Shown: positions 60,142-64,000 of the stretch, one piece after another
Numbering within the stretch: the stretch's first letter is position 1
How the letters are laid out: each line of letters starts with the position of its first letter
Assembly (NCBI GenBank): GCA_051294375.1
Contig: CM119267.1
Location: forward strand, 23,646,257-23,710,256
Source of the DNA: Paraspadella gotoi
Lineage: Eukaryota; Chaetognatha
Reading direction: 5' to 3'
Length of the DNA: 64,000 nucleotides
Translations under genes and position numbers: made by a program
The notes under the pieces: model-generated
Database searches by the model: none
Seen by the model: the letters and a program-made list of their open reading frames with translations, nothing else
Told to the model about the DNA's origin: nothing

Positions 60142-60150
60142 CGGAACTCG
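60060..60150. repeat. (GA)n tract
   Basis: GA runs with GACGAGGAGACGAG interruptions. Confidence 0.88.
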
Positions 60151-60239
60151 AGAGTGGGGACGCTCACTCGGGACTTCAGAAGCCACCGACGCCAGGGGAT
60201 GGAGTCGGGATAATCGGAGTGGTGAGGTGGTGAGGTGGT

Positions 60240-60850
60240 AAGGTCTGTGAGAGGATTGGAAGAGTGAGGAATTAGAAAATAGGAGGAGGAGGAGGAAAAG
60301 TTATGGTGATGGGGCGATAAAAGGAGATGATGTCGCGAAACTGATATCGCGAAGGACGATAGGAAAAACTGAGGCGATGGGGCTGGAGAATTCGGGACGT
60401 TGGGAGAACGTTGTGATTGAGTGGGAGAATGGCAGAGTGAGAATGAGGGGATGCCGTCGCCATTGGGTGGAAGAATAAAAAGAGTGAGGGAACGTGACAA
60501 TTGAGTGGGAGAACTTGGTTCCGAGTGATTGACAAGGAGAACGGACTTATGCAGTAGCAGAAAATGATGTTTATGATGAAGAATTCGAAAAAAAAGATCA
60601 TTGAGTGGGAGAACATGGAAGTGAAGTGGGAAAAGTGGTAATGAAGTGACGGAAGGGAAGAACGATGCGATGGAGTGGGAGAATGCGGTGTGAGAGCTGG
60701 AGAATTGGGGGATGGGAAAGAAGAACAAGGTGATGAAGTGGAAGAACATCAACCGTTGATGGAGTTTTTTGTAAGAGGAAGAACATCAATGATGCGATGG
60801 GATTCTCTGATGGAGTGGAAGAACATAAAAGTAACGAAGGCCTCGTTTGA
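60240..60850. repeat. degenerate repeat, GAGTGGGAGAAC/GATGGAGTGG
   Basis: GAGTGGGAGAA(T/C) and GATG(G/A)AGTGGAAGAAC recur about every 25-45 bases. The opposite strand is open for long stretches only because the repeat lacks stops. Confidence 0.65.
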
Positions 60851-60979
60851 TTAAAGGAAAGAATCACATGAAAAGTCACGTGACGAATTGAATGTGAATC
60901 AAATAAATGTGAATCGCGGATTGAAAGCGATTTTGTTTTTGTTTGGAGAAAGTGAGAAAGAGGTGTGAGAGAAGTGAGA

Positions 60980-61990
60980 GAGAAGTGTGATAATCTTTGT
61001 GAAATCTTTAAAATCACTCAAATATTTTAAAATTATGAAACTTTTATATCTCAAAGACATTTTAATTGTCTAATTTTTTTTTTATAAATGTATCCAAAAT
61101 GTTACAAACGGTAAGAATCTCTCAAATCTTTAAATTCTCCTAAATCTTTTAAATCTTTTAAATACTTTAAATCTCTTAAATCATTATAATAGAATAGATA
61201 AAAAAGAAACTTCCTTGATTTCCAATTGCGAACACTTAATTATTTAAGCTTCAATTTAATTGTCTATTCTCAACGTTGTTCTTACTCTTTCTACTCTCAA
61301 CTCCCGTCGCTAATGGCAACTGAGCGGGCGTCCAGAACTCTCTCCATTCAATCTCTTCTTATCGACTTGATCTCGTTTCGAATCTCTTCTCTTCACGAGT
61401 CAACCAAAGTTCGAATCTCCGACACGAGTCCAATTCTTTAAATAAGTGAAGCAAAAAGAAAATTTATGTGAAACCTCATTTACATATTGCAGCATTATGA
61501 ATTCTTTATTCTTACGAGTTTAATGGATTATTTATCACAAAAAATGACGATTCGAAGACCAAGTTTTTTAAAAAAGCCTAATGATACCGGCGCCGGAAAT
61601 TAACGAGTAGATGGATTTGATTGACCAAATGGACGGCCTCTCTTGGTTTTAATTCTGATTGATCAATCAGAGAAGAGCTTTCTCTCAGGAAACCGACGGC
61701 GGGGAAAGAAGAGATGAAAACCGGATCAGTCTTCAACTTGGTTCTGAAAAATTACAGTTCACGTCCTGTTGTTACTCTGTTTAATCTCTATCAATAATAA
61801 TTTAATAATTATTATTATTACGTGTCTAATGTCAATTAATCTTCTTAGATTTCTATGTATTAAACCACGACGCGCATAAATAATTTGAAAATCTGAATTA
61901 ATTTGTACGATATAATTTTGTTTCGAGAATAAAGTTTGAACTAATTTACAAAATTTTTCAAAAAATACAATGACTAAAACGTTTTAACAA
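60980..61990. other. AT-rich DNA, no confident gene
   Basis: Includes TTAAATCTTTTAAATC repeats at 61130-61190. A 44-codon frame at 61310-61441 looks unremarkable. Confidence 0.45.
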
Positions 61991-62001
61991 TTGTGAAAAG
62001 T

Positions 62002-62126
62002 ATGCGCTTGAATCAGAGAAGCGAAGATATCACTCTAAGCACTCAAGACCTTGTTGTTGTTGTTGTCGTCGTCGTCCTTGACGCGTCCAAAGCTAAAGTG
62101 AACGAATTAAGTGTGAAAAAGAGACG

Positions 62127-62180
<54 letters not shown>

Positions 62181-62363
62181 CCATGATGATAAAAATGGCC
62201 CAAAGACCTTGAAAACAACGACAACGAGGCTCCCGACGATGAAGAGAGCCTAGAATTAAAGAAGAGATGGAGACAGAGTCGAAACGAGATGGAGACGAAA
62301 AGAGCTTCAGCGAATGAAGAAGGAGCAGCTTTTGCCAAGGTCAAGTCATATCTGGAAGAATAA
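62002..62363 (+). pseudogene. candidate acidic coiled-coil protein with a one-base frame shift
   Basis: The first frame (from ATG 62002) has eight Val from GTT/GTC, then ASKAKVNELSVKKRR and about 18 Asp from (GAT)n. It runs into Thr-rich sequence and stops at TAG (62251). A second frame, open from about 62190, reads NNDNEAPDDEESLELKKRW, then NEMETKRASANEEGAAFAKV and ends at TAA (62361-62363). The second frame has natural-looking acidic, helical, coiled-coil character. The two would join if the AAAAA at about 62190-62194 were one base longer. Either a true frame shift, a homopolymer error or a missed splice is possible; the family is unknown. Confidence 0.35.
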
Positions 62364-62373
62364 TTGGCGAGAG

Positions 62374-62561
62374 AGTGAGAGCGAGAGAGAGAGAGAGAGA
62401 GAGNNNNNNNNNNNNNNNNNNNNNNNNNAAAAGAGAGAGAGAGGAGAGACGAGAGGCGTGACTTTCGTCCCCGTTTTACTTTTTCTTCTGGTGGCTAAAA
62501 TGGAATTCCCTCTATCTCGGAGTCTCCGACTCGCATTGCGCCGCAAGAAGAGCGTCGCTCA

Positions 62562-62598
<37 letters not shown>

Positions 62599-62660
62599 CT
62601 CTCTTCCTCTCTCTTCTCTCTCTCTCTCTCTCATCTCTCACTCTACCTCTCCCGCTCCAT
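62374..62660. repeat. GA and TC tracts with a 25-N gap
   Basis: GA at 62384-62403, N at 62404-62428, GA at 62432-62445 and TC at 62565-62640. The unique stretch 62455-62560 between them is GC-balanced but unassigned. Confidence 0.85.
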
Positions 62661-62945
62661 CCCTTCCTGACCCATCCGAGCTCTCACCTCGCTCTCGCCG
62701 ATCCTCGTCTCGCTCCCGCCTCATCGCCGCTTCGGCTCACTCTTCTCTCCCGCGCCGATGTCATCCTCCTCTCTTCTCCTCCACGCTCTCTCTGCCAACT
62801 CCCTGCCGGCCTCTCGCCTCGCTGCTCTTGTCACTCAATCCACCCTCCTCTAGCGTCATCCGTCCTCCCTCTCTCTCCTCTTCTCTCTCGTCGCGCGCAA
62901 TTTCCCAGCTCGTTGTCTAGCGACGGCTCGGCGGTTCCTGTTCCG
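62660..62945. other. GC-rich pyrimidine-biased stretch
   Basis: CTCGCTCTCGCC, TCTCGCTCCCGCC and CTCCTCTCTTCTCC motifs. GC-rich compared with its flanks, with several CpG. It could be a promoter-like or untranslated region or a decayed TC repeat; no exon is evident. Confidence 0.3.
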
Positions 62946-63479
62946 CTTTTTTTTATCCTTCCGCAAAAAATTTAAAAAAAAAAAAAATTTTCAACTTCTG
63001 ACGCAAAAAATTGTGTTTTTTTTACTCCGAAATGAAAAAAATTATAACATTTTAATTAATTTATAAATATAGTGTTAATTTCTGTTTACACGTCATTACA
63101 TTAGCAAACAATGGTAAAATAAACCATGTACTTTTTAAAACAGAGAAAAACCGGTGAAAAAGCAAGAAAGAAAGCTTTTCCAAAAAAACAAAAAAAATTA
63201 AATCAATATTTGAAATAATATTTAGTTTTTATCTTGCCTTTACACCGGATGTCTCCCCGTTATCATAAATACATGTTTGTAATACATTACATATGTATGT
63301 TATATCGCGCTTTTATTTTGCTTTTTTAACTTCGACGTTTTCTCTCCTTTCCGCTTTATAATTTTAAGTTAATTTGTAAATTTTTAGTTAAAGTTAAAGT
63401 TTAAAGACCCATTTTATACAATCATAAAGAAAACTAATTGTATAACACGTATAAAGTGTTACTGGGAGTCCATTCGTTC

Positions 63480-63626
63480 TGTTCCTCCGTCCGTCCGTCC
63501 GTCCGTGCCCTCCAATCATCCGTCCACTCTCCGATCTGAAATTTCCAAACTACAATCAGACTGGCCGGCCTCGAGTTAGAATTGAGCCGCTATTCGAAAA
63601 GTGTGGGCGAGAGAGAGAAGAGAAGT

Positions 63627-63683
<57 letters not shown>

Positions 63684-63745
63684 AGAGCAGAGAGGGAAAA
63701 GAAGAAGAGAGAGAGAGAGCAGAGAGAGAGCAGAGAGAGTGTCAA
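63480..63745. repeat. (GTCC)n and (GA)n tracts
   Basis: CCGTCCGTCCGTCCGTCC at 63488-63506 and GA with AG slips at 63607-63740. The end of the window is AT-rich without a gene. Confidence 0.88.
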
Positions 63746-64000
63746 CGGCGGCTGTGGCTCGCTATGCTACGCTGGCTACGATCCGCTGCTGCGTCTGCAC
63801 GTTTTTCATCATTTTTCCATTTTATTTACGTTACCTTTTATTCCCCGAAGAGCGAACTTACCTGAATTTAGAAAAAAATATTTTTTGAGAAACATGCCTA
63901 TCATCAACTTTTTTTTCCGGGACGGTAACTTTTTTATTCATCCTTATTTTTAAATAACTTACTTAAATTAACTATATTTTTATCCAGTATCCAAATTGAT

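Noticed and set aside
59997-61017. Long minus-strand Ser/Pro/His-rich frames
   Set aside because: Complement of the degenerate GAGTGGGAGAAC repeat, which lacks stops in that direction.

Overview
The window looks like nuclear DNA of an invertebrate animal. It has short GT-AG introns with in-phase exons, an XK-related (XKR) membrane-protein gene (a family essentially confined to animals), a Penelope-like retroelement remnant, dispersed short interspersed repeats and a very heavy load of microsatellites. The phylum cannot be read from the sequence. There are no prokaryotic operons, CRISPR arrays or rRNA genes.

Layout. 1-4.7 kb: TC/GA tracts and AT-rich DNA with no gene. 4.7-13.6 kb: a cluster of small secreted, cysteine-rich proteins. 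Three minus-strand paralogues (A 4768-5511, B 8608-9676, C 12394-13585) share two exons, a phase-1 intron and an eight-cysteine framework. A plus-strand, three-exon, cysteine-rich protein with a GPI-type tail (6762-7767) sits between A and B. Copy B has a broken start. 11.1-11.7 kb holds a Penelope-like endonuclease fragment. 14.6-17.1 kb: a two-exon, 506-residue multi-membrane protein of unknown family (minus). 18.5-23.3 kb: a five-exon XKR gene (minus), followed by a probable second XKR fragment near 25.1 kb.

25-64 kb: a microsatellite-dense region with several runs of N. Its one confident gene is an intronless NACHT-type NTPase (28053-30065, minus), next to a 1.5-kb foldback element. The rest is simple repeats, minisatellites, dispersed repeats and a 3.3-kb palindrome centred near 45.33 kb. 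Two candidate acidic proteins (about 36.2-36.8 kb and 62.0-62.4 kb) are weakly supported.

The genes do not form one pathway. The most distinctive content is the 4.7-13.6 kb cluster of predicted surface or secreted cysteine-rich proteins, apparently a local tandem-duplication family. All gene models were made by eye from reading frames, splice sites and phase matching; no database search was possible.
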